Below, in pieces: positions 56,093 to 64,000 of a stretch of DNA of 64,000 nt. Positions within the stretch are counted from its first letter, which is position 1. Each line of letters begins with the position of its first letter. The DNA is from Flavobacteriaceae bacterium (GTDB taxonomy: Bacteria; Bacteroidota; Bacteroidia; Flavobacteriales; Flavobacteriaceae), in NCBI GenBank assembly GCA_002746415.1, contig NVXD01000017.1, forward strand, positions 1-64,000, in the 5' to 3' direction. The translations under genes were made by a program, and so were the position numbers. The notes under the pieces were generated by a model. That model did not search any database. It had not been told where the DNA came from and saw nothing but the letters and a program-made list of their open reading frames with translations.

Positions 56093-56842
56093 TTAAATCG
56101 CTTTAATTATAGCTACAAAATCATCTGCCACTAATGCAGCGCCACCAATTAACCCGCCATCAACATCTGGTTTGGAAAAAATTTCAACGGCATTTCCTGG
56201 TTTAACACTACCTCCGTAAAGAATAGATACATTATTTGCAATATTGACATCAAAAGCCTCGGCTATTGTTTCACGAATAAAAGCATGCATTTCTTGAGCT
56301 TGTTCTGGCGAAGCTGTTTCACCTGTACCAATAGCCCAAACTGGTTCGTATGCAAGTATCATATTCTTCCAAGCACTTTTATCTAATTCAAACAGTGCAT
56401 TTTTCAACTGACTTTTAACAACATTAAAATGGTTCCCAGATTTACGGTCTTCTAATTCCTCACCAAAACAGAACATTACTCTAATATTATTTTGTAATGC
56501 TGCAACTACCTTTTTCTTCAAAATCTCATCGGTTTCACCAAAATAGGCTCTTCTTTCTGAATGTCCAATAATTGCTGTATCTATCCCAACATTTAAAAGC
56601 ATGTCAGCAGATATTTCGCCCGTATAAGCTCCACTTTCTGCAAAATGCATGTTTTGAGCAATTACCTGTATAGTAGACCCTTCTAAATCACCTATTGCAC
56701 TTACCAAATTAATATATGTTGGCGCCACCATTACTTCTGCTTCCGTATCTGGAAGCTTAGCAGACAATTCGCTCAATAAAGCACTTGTTTCTGCCTGGTT
56801 ATTATTCATTTTCCAATTTCCTGCAACTATTTTATTTCTCAT
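56093..56842 (-). CDS. tpiA: Triosephosphate isomerase
   Basis: Glycolytic isomerase of DHAP and glyceraldehyde-3-phosphate, 249 aa. The full TIM-barrel signature is present: VAGNWKMN (Lys), AIIGHSERR (catalytic His), ILAYEPVWAIGTG (catalytic Glu), and phosphate loops ILYGGSVKPGN and GGLIGGAAL. It lies 18 bp after the DoxX-type gene and 7 bp before prmA. Confidence 0.97.
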   Translation of the reverse strand: MRNKIVAGNWKMNNNQAETSALLSELSAKLPDTEAEVMVAPTYINLVSAIGDLEGSTIQVIAQNMHFAESGAYTGEISADMLLNVGIDTAIIGHSERRAYFGETDEILKKKVVAALQNNIRVMFCFGEELEDRKSGNHFNVVKSQLKNALFELDKSAWKNMILAYEPVWAIGTGETASPEQAQEMHAFIRETIAEAFDVNIANNVSILYGGSVKPGNAVEIFSKPDVDGGLIGGAALVADDFVAIIKAI

Positions 56843-56860
56843 TCTTGTCTATTCTTTATT

Positions 56861-57958
56861 TTAATTGAATTCTAAATCGTCTAAATCGTTATAATGTACT
56901 TTTTGCTTTATAGTCCCTTTTTCTAATACCAAAATTGCTGGATTAGAACGCACTATTGTTTTCAATGCTGTTTCATCAGTGAAATAAAAATCAAACTCTA
57001 ACCGATAGTCTTTGATCAATTGATCTTTATATGCATCACTAGAAGCTGACATTCCCACAACCTTATATCCCTTTCTCAAGGCTTTGTCCGTAACTTCTTT
57101 GACCTCTTTAAAGGCGTCAAAGTTACTTTTAGCCACGTCGTAAGCTATTACCATGACCAGTTTGTTTTCTTGCAGCAAGGAAGTTGCATAGTCCTCCCCA
57201 TTGCGTTCTATTGTAAAATCATGAATAGGTGGCTCATATCCTTCTTGAATTTCGGTAGTCTCTACATCTATAAATTCACCATCTACAGTAGGATAGTCAC
57301 CATTTGTAGTATAGATTTCCTCTCCATTTGCAGTTTTAAATTTCCAAGCATACTCAAAAATGGCTTTAGGAGCATCCTCTGGAATACTCATACCTTCTTC
57401 TATATTGACATTTATTTTATAGGGCCTAAAATCTTTGGAGGGCAAATGGTTCAATACATGATTTGCAAAAAGAATACTGACCAATAGAGTAAGCAAAATA
57501 AGCAACCAATTGGTACGTTTTCCAAATATTGGTTTAATATACTTCATTCCTAATAATAGGATTACAATCAGAACTAATAAAATAATATCCTTGGTAAAAG
57601 ATTCCCAAGGGGTTAATTTAATTGCATCCCCAAAGCATCCACAATCTGTAACTTTATTAAAGTAGGCCGAATAAAAAGTAAGAAACGTAAAGAAAACAAT
57701 CATTGCTAGCAGGCTCCAAACCGTCAGTTTTGACTTAAAACCAGACAAAAGCATCACTCCCAACAGCACCTCAACAATAACCATAAAAATGGATAATGCC
57801 AATGCATAAGGCATTAAAAAAGGCAAATCCAACACTCCTTGGCTAAAATATTCTTCCAATTTAAAAGAAAAACCAACTGGATCATTAAGCTTTATCAGTC
57901 CACTAATAATAAATAAAACTGCAACGAATATTCTTGAAATACCTACTACTACTTTCAT
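56861..57958 (-). CDS. DoxX/MauE-type membrane protein with thioredoxin-like tail (BT_3928 family)
   Basis: A 365-aa protein. The N-terminal ~140 residues have four membrane helices of the DoxX/MauE fold (IFVAVLFIISGLIKLNDPVG, LALSIFMVIVEVLLGVMLL) and the loop DCGCFGDAIKL with paired Cys. A further membrane helix near 150-168 is followed by a periplasmic domain of about 195 residues. Its C-terminal part (LVMVIAYDVAKSNFDAFKEV, NPAILVLEKGTIKQKVHY) resembles thioredoxin-like folds without a CxxC. This is the BT_3928 type conserved in Bacteroidota, often beside tpiA. Role unclear, probably redox or disulfide linked. Confidence 0.85.
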   Translation of the reverse strand: MKVVVGISRIFVAVLFIISGLIKLNDPVGFSFKLEEYFSQGVLDLPFLMPYALALSIFMVIVEVLLGVMLLSGFKSKLTVWSLLAMIVFFTFLTFYSAYFNKVTDCGCFGDAIKLTPWESFTKDIILLVLIVILLLGMKYIKPIFGKRTNWLLILLTLLVSILFANHVLNHLPSKDFRPYKINVNIEEGMSIPEDAPKAIFEYAWKFKTANGEEIYTTNGDYPTVDGEFIDVETTEIQEGYEPPIHDFTIERNGEDYATSLLQENKLVMVIAYDVAKSNFDAFKEVKEVTDKALRKGYKVVGMSASSDAYKDQLIKDYRLEFDFYFTDETALKTIVRSNPAILVLEKGTIKQKVHYNDLDDLEFN

Positions 57959-58043
57959 ATTTAATTACATTCAAAATTACAACTGCCCAATCTATAAAGC
58001 GAAGATGGTCTTTCCTCCATAACAATCATGCCCTATTTGGAAG

Positions 58044-58598
58044 TTATTTTTCCAAATTGGAATTTGAATCTAAGTGAATCATGGCAAAAACCGCATAATT
58101 GATTATATCTTGATAATTGGCATCTATACCTTCACTTACAATTGTCTCTCCTTCATTATCCTCAATTTGCTTTACTCTTAAGAGTTTTTGTAGAATAAGA
58201 TCCGTTAAAGAACTAACCCGTAACTCTCGCCAGGCCTCACCATAATCATGGTTCTTATTTTCCATTAAGGTTTTGGCTATCAATACATGTTTATCATACA
58301 ATACTGTAGCTACTGTTACTGACAAATCTGGTTGTTCCACAATTCCCTTTTCTATTTGGATTAAAGCCATGATGGAATAATTTATAATCCCCATAAATTC
58401 AGATTTTTCACCCTCATCTACTTTGCGAACTTCATTTTCCTGTAAGCTTCGGATTCGCTGTGCTTTAATATAAATTTGATCGGTTAAAGATGGTAATCTA
58501 AGAATACGCCATGCACTACCATAATCCTTCATTTTCTTCATAAATAAATCCCTGCATATTTTTATGACTGAATCAAATTGTCCTGAAGTTTGCTGCAT
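58044..58598 (-). CDS. DUF1599-family protein
   Basis: A 184-aa cytosolic protein made of two repeats of the DUF1599 unit: KMKDYGSAWRILRLPSLTDQ with KAQRIRSL, and NHDYGEAWRELRVSSLTDLI with KLLRVKQIED. The repeats share YG-AWR-LR--SLTD and the following helix. The family is Bacteroidota-specific and often lies divergent from folP, as here (102 bp gap). Helical and possibly nucleotide-pyrophosphatase-like; function unproven. Confidence 0.88.
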   Translation of the reverse strand: MQQTSGQFDSVIKICRDLFMKKMKDYGSAWRILRLPSLTDQIYIKAQRIRSLQENEVRKVDEGEKSEFMGIINYSIMALIQIEKGIVEQPDLSVTVATVLYDKHVLIAKTLMENKNHDYGEAWRELRVSSLTDLILQKLLRVKQIEDNEGETIVSEGIDANYQDIINYAVFAMIHLDSNSNLEK

Positions 58599-58700
58599 GT
58601 ATTCTTTGTAATTTGCGTAAATTTCGCTTAAAATTCTTTAACCGTCAAGGTTAGCTGTTTAAAATAACAATTATAGCCCAGTTGCCTTTTAATTTCTTTC

Positions 58701-59534
58701 ATGACCATAAACTGCAAAGGAAAACTCATTGATTTAAAAAGTCCAAAAATCATGGGCATTTTAAATTTGACCCCAGATTCTTTTTATGACGGGGGCAAAT
58801 ATAAGAAGAAGAATCAAATTCTAAATCAAGTTGAAAAAATGCTCAATGAAGGAGCTACTTTTATTGATTTAGGCGCATATAGTACCAGACCTGGAGCTGT
58901 ATATGTTTCCGAAGAAGAAGAATTAGGTCGAATGCTGCCGATTATTGATTTGCTTTTGGGAAAATTTCCAGACATCCTATTGTCTATAGACACTTTTAGA
59001 AGCAATGTTGCTAATGTATGCATAGAAAGAGGAGCTGCTTTGATCAATGACATTGCCGCTGGCAATTTAGATGATAACATGATGCAAGTAATTGCAAAGC
59101 ACAAAGTCCCCTATATCATGATGCATATGAAAGGTACGCCACAAACCATGCAGCAAGAAACCAATTATGAAAATTTATTGAAAGACATTTTACTATACTT
59201 TTCCAAAAAAATTTCAGATGCTAGAGACCTAGGCATCAATGATTTGATTATTGATCCTGGATTTGGTTTTGCCAAAGATGTGGAACAAAATTATGAACTA
59301 CTCCAAAAACTAGATTTATTTAAGGCATTGGAACTTCCAATTTTGGTAGGCTTAAGTAGAAAATCTATGATTTATAAAGTCCTAGGGGGCACTGGAAATG
59401 AAGCCTTAAATGGAACCACCGCATTGAACATGTATGCCTTGAGCAAAGGTGCTGCTATTTTAAGAGTACATGATGTTGCTGAAGCCATGCAATGTATAAA
59501 ACTAGCTCAAGAATTAATACCTGATACTGATTGA
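58701..59534 (+). CDS. folP: Dihydropteroate synthase
   Basis: Folate-pathway enzyme joining pABA to dihydropterin pyrophosphate; target of sulfonamides. 277 aa with the family motifs in order: IMGILNLTPDSFYDGG, GATFIDLGAYSTRPGA, LSIDTFRSNVA, LINDIAAG, MHMKGTPQTMQ, LIIDPGFGFAKD, LVGLSRKSMIY and LRVHDVAEA. Full length. It is 46 bp before cdaA on the same strand, the usual Bacteroidota order. Confidence 0.97.
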   Translation: MTINCKGKLIDLKSPKIMGILNLTPDSFYDGGKYKKKNQILNQVEKMLNEGATFIDLGAYSTRPGAVYVSEEEELGRMLPIIDLLLGKFPDILLSIDTFRSNVANVCIERGAALINDIAAGNLDDNMMQVIAKHKVPYIMMHMKGTPQTMQQETNYENLLKDILLYFSKKISDARDLGINDLIIDPGFGFAKDVEQNYELLQKLDLFKALELPILVGLSRKSMIYKVLGGTGNEALNGTTALNMYALSKGAAILRVHDVAEAMQCIKLAQELIPDTD

Positions 59535-59580
59535 ATTATGGTTCATCAAATTTTGCTAAATTTACAAAAAGCGATACCTA

Positions 59581-60366
59581 TTGGATTTTTTTAATTTTCT
59601 AGAGTTCAAGATTACAGATATTATAGATATCATCTTGGTTGCCGTACTCCTATATTACATCTATAAATTAGTTCGTGGTACTGTTGCCATCAACATATTT
59701 ATAGGAATTGTCATTGTTTGGGCTTTTTGGAAGCTTACCGCATTGCTTGAAATGAAAATGATAAGCAGTATGGTGGGCGGCTTTATGAGTGTTGGCCTTA
59801 TTGCCCTAATTGTTGTTTTTCAACAAGAAATCAGACGGTTTTTATTAATGATAGGCTCTACCAATTTTGCTTCTAAACGAAATTTTGTGCGTCGTTTTAA
59901 ATTTTTGAAACAAGAAGTCCGACTAACAAAAACAGATGTGAATGCAGTTCTTGCCGCCTGTGTAAAAATGAGCACTACCAAAACGGGTGCTATCATCATC
60001 ATTGAAAAGAACAACTCGCTCGATTTTATAAAATCTACTGGGGATAGAATGAATATAGAAATCACCCAGCCTATTATTGAAAGTATCTTCTATAAAAATA
60101 GTCCGCTACATGATGGGGCCGCCATAATAGTTGATAATTATATTGTAGCCACACGAGTTGTTTTACCTGTATCCAATGAACGAAACATTCCCTTGCGTTT
60201 TGGATTGCGTCATAGAGCAGCAGTTGCTATTACAGAAAAAACGGATGCACTTGCCATTGTTGCAAGTGAAGAAACCGGGCTTATTTCCTATTTAAAGAAT
60301 GGTGAATTTGTGCTATATGAAAATATGGATGAATTGGTAAATATGATTAAAGAAGACCTTGTTTAA
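59581..60366 (+). CDS. cdaA: Diadenylate cyclase CdaA
   Basis: Makes the second messenger c-di-AMP from two ATP. 261 aa, with three N-terminal membrane helices (IIDIILVAVLLYYIYKLV, INIFIGIVIVWAFWKL, FMSVGLIALIVVF) and a cytoplasmic DAC domain showing the DGA motif (SPLHDGAAII) and the RHR motif (FGLRHRAAVAI). The start is TTG at 59581 (LDFFNFLEF read as MDFFNFLEF); no ATG lies in a suitable place upstream, and the membrane helix requires this start. Located after folP, as is common. c-di-AMP controls turgor and envelope stress. Confidence 0.95.
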   Translation: MDFFNFLEFKITDIIDIILVAVLLYYIYKLVRGTVAINIFIGIVIVWAFWKLTALLEMKMISSMVGGFMSVGLIALIVVFQQEIRRFLLMIGSTNFASKRNFVRRFKFLKQEVRLTKTDVNAVLAACVKMSTTKTGAIIIIEKNNSLDFIKSTGDRMNIEITQPIIESIFYKNSPLHDGAAIIVDNYIVATRVVLPVSNERNIPLRFGLRHRAAVAITEKTDALAIVASEETGLISYLKNGEFVLYENMDELVNMIKEDLV

Positions 60367-60375
60367 GGGACGTTT

Positions 60376-61146
60376 ATGGAATGTAAAAACTGCAAGAACC
60401 GCTTAGGAACAGATTATAGTTTTTGCCCAACTTGTGGTGCAAAAATAATTCATAACCGCCTCAGCTTCCATAATTTAAGGGCGGATATTATTGAGAGCTT
60501 CTTTAATATAGACAACACACTTCTAAAAACTTTCTTACATCTATTTAGTAAACCTGAAGTAATCATAGGTGGATACATCAACGGGATTCGTAAAAAATAC
60601 ATGAACCCCATTAGTTATTTCGCATTGTCAATTGTTATCACAGGGATATTGTTTTGGGTTTTAAAGGAGGGGTATGGGATAAAATTAATAGATACTGTGA
60701 ACCAAGAAGGAGCTACCCCAATGCCAGACATGGATTTCATAATGGATTATCAAGGGCTCATGACTTACTTTTTATTCCCAATATATACCTTAATGACGTA
60801 TCTATTATTTATTGATAAAAGAGTGTTTAACTTTACGGAACATTTGGTCATAACGGCTTATGTGACTACTCAATTTTCAATTGTTCAGTTCTTAATAGCC
60901 ATCCCCTTATTTGGATTATTTGACTTCAATTATGGCTATTTCAACTACATTTATATAATCATGATTATTGTTTATTGGATGTACGTTTTAAAACGAATGC
61001 ATAAAATATCCATTTTAAGCAGCATTTTTAGAGGGTTGCTCTTTTTTCTCATGTTTATAATTGTAATGATGGTGCTGGGAGCACTGTTAATATCATTTCT
61101 ATTTCTTACAGGCGCTATGAACCTCGAAGATTTTAGGCCACAATAA
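60376..61146 (+). CDS. DUF3667-like zinc-ribbon membrane protein
   Basis: A 256-aa protein starting with a zinc ribbon (CKNCKNRLGTDYSFCPTC, four Cys) then a conserved FFNIDNTLLKTFLHLFSKPE segment and about five membrane helices (YFALSIVITGILFWVL, LMTYFLFPIYTLMTYLLFI, TTQFSIVQFLIAIPLFGLF, YIYIIMIIVYWMYVL, GLLFFLMFIIVMMVLGALL). The pattern matches DUF3667-type proteins of Bacteroidota. It begins 9 bp after cdaA, probably cotranscribed. Function unknown. Confidence 0.8.
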   Translation: MECKNCKNRLGTDYSFCPTCGAKIIHNRLSFHNLRADIIESFFNIDNTLLKTFLHLFSKPEVIIGGYINGIRKKYMNPISYFALSIVITGILFWVLKEGYGIKLIDTVNQEGATPMPDMDFIMDYQGLMTYFLFPIYTLMTYLLFIDKRVFNFTEHLVITAYVTTQFSIVQFLIAIPLFGLFDFNYGYFNYIYIIMIIVYWMYVLKRMHKISILSSIFRGLLFFLMFIIVMMVLGALLISFLFLTGAMNLEDFRPQ

Positions 61147-61149
61147 TAA

Positions 61150-62916
61150 CTACACTACTACTTCTGCCAAAAACTGGGCCTCATATAGCTTGCGGTAGTA
61201 ACCATCTTTTTTGAGCAATTCTTTATGACTGCCTTGCTCAACAATTTTACCCGCATCCATGACCAATATTTTGTCAGCTTTTCTAATGGTCGCCAAACGG
61301 TGGGCAATTATGATAGAAGTCCTGCCTTCGGTTATCTTATCTGTTGCTTTTTGTATCAATTGCTCAGAATACGTATCTACAGATGATGTGGCCTCATCCA
61401 ATACCAACACACTGGGATTATTTACATAGGCACGCAAAAATGATATGAGTTGACGTTGACCACTAGACAACATAGCCCCTCTTTCTTTTACATTGTATTG
61501 ATATCCCCCAGGAAGACTACTAATAAACTCATGGACTCCAATCTCCTTGGCCGCTTCCTCAATAGTTTCTAATGTGATGCTAGCATCCTTTAAAGAAATA
61601 TTATTGACAATAGTATCGGCAAATAGAAAAACATCTTGGAGCACCACGGCAATATTGGAACGCAAAGAGGCTAGTTTATATTCCTTAATATCCACCCTGT
61701 CCACTAAAATAGTTCCAGAATTTATTTCATAAAAACGATTGAGAAGGTTAATAATAGTGGATTTACCTGCTCCAGTAGCACCAACTATCGCTATCGTCTC
61801 GCCTGCCTTTACATTAAAAGAAACACCATGCAGTACTTCCTCATTTTCTACATAACCAAAACGCACATCAGAAAATTCAATATTTCCTTTTATAGCTGCT
61901 TTTTCAAAGGTCCCTTCATCTATAATATGACTATCCGTATCTAAGATCTTAAAGACCCTGTTGGCCGCCACCATTCCCATTTGTAGCGTATTGAACTTAT
62001 CTGCAATTTGCCTTAAAGGTCTAAATAACATTCCTGAAAGCATTATGAACGAGAAAATAATCCCATACTCATTACTATTGATATCAGCAACGTTTTGCAA
62101 TCCACCGTACCACACTATGAGTCCTATTGTAAGAGCAGAGACAATCTCAGCAATGGGAAAAAATATAGAATTGTACCATACCGTTTTAAGCCATGCATTT
62201 TGATGCTTTTCATTTATTCGCCTAAAACTCTCTTTCTCAACCTCTTCTCTATTAAAAAGCTGTACTATTTTAATCCCTGTCAATCGTTCTTGCACAAAAG
62301 AGTTAAGATTAGATACTTGTGCCCTTACTTCTATAAAAGCACCTTTCATGGCTTTTTGAAACACTCGTGTTGCATATAATATGACAGGCAGTAGCGTAAA
62401 AACCAACAAAGCCAATTTCCAACTCATGACCAACATAACTATTGCTGCCACCAGCATTTTCAATAAATCTGATACTATTACAAAAAAGCCCTGGCTAAAA
62501 ATCTCTCCTATTCGTTGCATATCGGCCACAGCTCTTGTAACCAAAACACCAATAGAAGAGGTGTCAAAATATTTCATCTTAAAGCCAATCATTTTTTGAA
62601 AAAGGGTAATTCGGATATCCTTAATCACGGATTCTCCCAACCAATTGGCATAATAGTTAAAGGCAAGCTGGCTAATAACCTCTCCTAATAATGCACCTAG
62701 CATTGCTAGCGTATAAAACAATAGTTTATTTGCATCTTTAGCCCTAATGGCCACATCCACCACATCTCCTACTAAAATTGGGGTCAATACTGCAAAACCA
62801 GATATAAATATTGCGGCAAGTGCCACTCCATAAAAAGTAACTTTATATGGTGTTGTATGCTGTAAAAGTCTTTTGAACAATTTTATATCAAAAGACTTCG
62901 CTGTTTCTTTACTCAT
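61150..62916 (-). CDS. ABC exporter, fused permease and ATPase (MsbA-like)
   Basis: A 588-aa half-transporter of the ABC-B exporter type. Six membrane helices occupy about 20-320 (FYGVALAAIFISGFAVLTPI and others). The nucleotide-binding domain from about 345 has Walker A IVGATGAGKST, Q-loop VVLQDVFLF, signature LSSGQRQ, Walker B VLVLDEATSSVD and switch IIAHRLAT. Members export lipids or drugs as dimers; the substrate is not evident and the nearest functional model is MsbA/LmrA-like. Its start overlaps the end of truA by 8 bp, implying one transcript. Confidence 0.93.
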   Translation of the reverse strand: MSKETAKSFDIKLFKRLLQHTTPYKVTFYGVALAAIFISGFAVLTPILVGDVVDVAIRAKDANKLLFYTLAMLGALLGEVISQLAFNYYANWLGESVIKDIRITLFQKMIGFKMKYFDTSSIGVLVTRAVADMQRIGEIFSQGFFVIVSDLLKMLVAAIVMLVMSWKLALLVFTLLPVILYATRVFQKAMKGAFIEVRAQVSNLNSFVQERLTGIKIVQLFNREEVEKESFRRINEKHQNAWLKTVWYNSIFFPIAEIVSALTIGLIVWYGGLQNVADINSNEYGIIFSFIMLSGMLFRPLRQIADKFNTLQMGMVAANRVFKILDTDSHIIDEGTFEKAAIKGNIEFSDVRFGYVENEEVLHGVSFNVKAGETIAIVGATGAGKSTIINLLNRFYEINSGTILVDRVDIKEYKLASLRSNIAVVLQDVFLFADTIVNNISLKDASITLETIEEAAKEIGVHEFISSLPGGYQYNVKERGAMLSSGQRQLISFLRAYVNNPSVLVLDEATSSVDTYSEQLIQKATDKITEGRTSIIIAHRLATIRKADKILVMDAGKIVEQGSHKELLKKDGYYRKLYEAQFLAEVVV

Positions 62917-63661
62917 TTTTATCTATAATATGTTTTGGATAAGTAACCTTTGTTAAATATAATCCCTTTGCAGGTACAGAAGCTCCTGCCCTTCCCCTAT
63001 CCTTACTTTCAATAATTTCTTTTATACTAGTTACATCTGCTTTTCCAGTGCCTATAGTTATAAGAGTGCCCACAATGGCACGTACCATATTACGCAAAAA
63101 ACGATTTGCAGTAATCGTAAAAACCAAGGTGTCTTTTGTTTCTTTCCATTCAGCTTTTTTAATATCACATAGATAGGTATGCACATCTGTATGCGATTTG
63201 GAGAAGCATTCAAAATCATCATATTGCATGAGAATAGCTGCTGCTCTGTTCATTGCATTCACATCCAATGATTGTTTTATATAATGGGCACTATCCATGC
63301 AAAATGGATTTTTTTTCTGTACAACCCAATATTCATAGGTTCGTTCAACGGCATCAAACCTTGCATGGTCATCATTTGTAACCTTATATATGTTTTGAAC
63401 CGAAACATCATCCGGCAATAAAGCATTCAATCTATACACCAAATCAGGAATATCATCTAAGGCATCAACATCAAAATGAGCATACATCTGTTTGGCATGC
63501 ACACCTGCGTCTGTTCTCCCTGCTCCCATTAATATAACAGGTTGTTGTAAAAGCGTTAAAAAAGCTTCTTCTAAAACTTGTTGTACCGTAATAGCGTTGG
63601 GCTGTTTTTGCCAACCATGATAGAACTTCCCTAAGTATGAAAAGGCAACAAAATATCTCAA
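62909..63661 (-). CDS. truA: tRNA pseudouridine synthase A
   Basis: Converts uridines 38-40 in the tRNA anticodon arm to pseudouridine. 250 aa with the catalytic Asp in MGAGRTDAGVHAKQ, RFLRNMVRAIVGTL near the end and the N-terminal FVAFSYLGKFYHGWQ strand. Full length. It overlaps the ABC exporter gene by 8 bp and is transcribed first. Confidence 0.96.
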   Translation of the reverse strand: MRYFVAFSYLGKFYHGWQKQPNAITVQQVLEEAFLTLLQQPVILMGAGRTDAGVHAKQMYAHFDVDALDDIPDLVYRLNALLPDDVSVQNIYKVTNDDHARFDAVERTYEYWVVQKKNPFCMDSAHYIKQSLDVNAMNRAAAILMQYDDFECFSKSHTDVHTYLCDIKKAEWKETKDTLVFTITANRFLRNMVRAIVGTLITIGTGKADVTSIKEIIESKDRGRAGASVPAKGLYLTKVTYPKHIIDKNE

Positions 63662-63752
63662 CTGAATCCCCTATTTTTACAAAGCATAAATATACCTTAA
63701 TCCTATTGAAAAGATATAAACCATCCCTATATTTAAGCTTATTTTAAGTTTT

Positions 63753-64000
63753 ATGACACGTATACTTTTACTTTCTGATACTCACAGCCATATGGACAAG
63801 GCTATTTTAAAATACGCCAAACAAGCTGATGAAATATGGCATGCTGGTGACATTGGGACACTTTCAGTTACCGATGCCCTAGAAAAGCTAAAGCCCATAA
63901 AAGGTGTTCATGGCAATATTGATGACCATAACATACAAATGGAATTTCCACTGGACAATAGGTTTTTTTGTGAAGGAGTAGATGTTTGGATAACCCATAT
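63753..64000 (+). CDS. YfcE/MJ0936-type metallophosphoesterase, 3' end outside window
   Basis: The ATG at 63753 opens MTRILLLSDTHSHMDKAILK; the frame continues to the window edge (82 codons) with DEIWHAGDIG and GVHGNIDDHN, which are the D-x-H, GD and GN(H/I)D metal motifs of calcineurin-like phosphodiesterases of the YfcE/MJ0936 group. The rest of the gene (about 80 more residues expected) lies beyond 64000. Divergent from truA. Confidence 0.9.
   Translation, partial: MTRILLLSDTHSHMDKAILKYAKQADEIWHAGDIGTLSVTDALEKLKPIKGVHGNIDDHNIQMEFPLDNRFFCEGVDVWITH

Overview
The window looks like a piece of a flavobacterial chromosome (Bacteroidota, probably marine Flavobacteriaceae). The support is the low GC content, a fused SecDF, families largely confined to Bacteroidota (DUF2911, DUF1599, DUF3667, DUF6588, the DoxX/BT_3928 type), an IntDOT-type tyrosine integrase that carries Ser at the first catalytic Arg position, and at least one promoter of the Bacteroidota form TTTG-N20-TATATTTG. 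The genus cannot be fixed from the sequence alone.

Region 1 (1-7.8 kb) is a decayed, very AT-rich integrative element. It holds a tyrosine integrase, wreckage of an XRE/HTH gene and an ssb gene, an AbiEi/AbiEii toxin-antitoxin pair with an excellent operator-promoter, and a TOTE-type primase-helicase whose frame is broken at a run of eight T. A broken minus-strand gene and remnants of two insertion sequences (IS110-like and IS6-like) follow.

Region 2 (7.8-15.3 kb) is a catabolic cluster: two short-chain dehydrogenases, a Tat-type TIM-barrel epimerase-like protein, an IlvD/Edd sugar-acid dehydratase and a large lipoprotein dehydrogenase with a cytochrome c tail. Together they look like oxidation and dehydration of sugars or sugar acids.

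Region 3 (15.3-34.3 kb) is the accessory heart of the window. It opens with a tRNA 3'-end-like scrap and a MITE-like repeat, then carries about fourteen genes rich in effector and signalling domains. These are a zinc peptidase, a lipoprotein, an aldonolactone-oxidase-like flavoprotein and an M15 peptidase with two peptidoglycan-binding repeats. A tightly coupled minus-strand operon follows (TIR; pYEATS-TIR; deoxyribosyltransferase-like plus TPR; patatin). Next come a 248-aa protein coupled to a CHAT protease, an exported caspase followed by a membrane TIR protein, and an S8 protease followed by a metallo-beta-lactamase-fold protein. The 248-aa/CHAT pair resembles the layout of bacterial gasdermin-protease loci, but the fold is unproven. 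A ~97-bp sequence is repeated before the lipoprotein gene and before the S8 gene, which suggests that the parts of the cluster share regulation. This is the best candidate for an undescribed conflict or abortive-infection system.

Region 4 (34.3-64 kb) is mostly housekeeping: secDF, mdh, gyrB, asnB, clpS, prmA, tpiA, folP, cdaA, truA and an ABC exporter, mixed with surface lipoproteins and enzymes (amidohydrolase, DUF885, ThuA, beta-propeller) and a two-gene YeeE/YedE sulfur transporter. Many of these genes end in strong hairpin terminators. The gyrB-asnB gap contains four DnaA-box-like 9-mers and may be worth testing as an origin region. The window ends inside a YfcE-like phosphoesterase gene.
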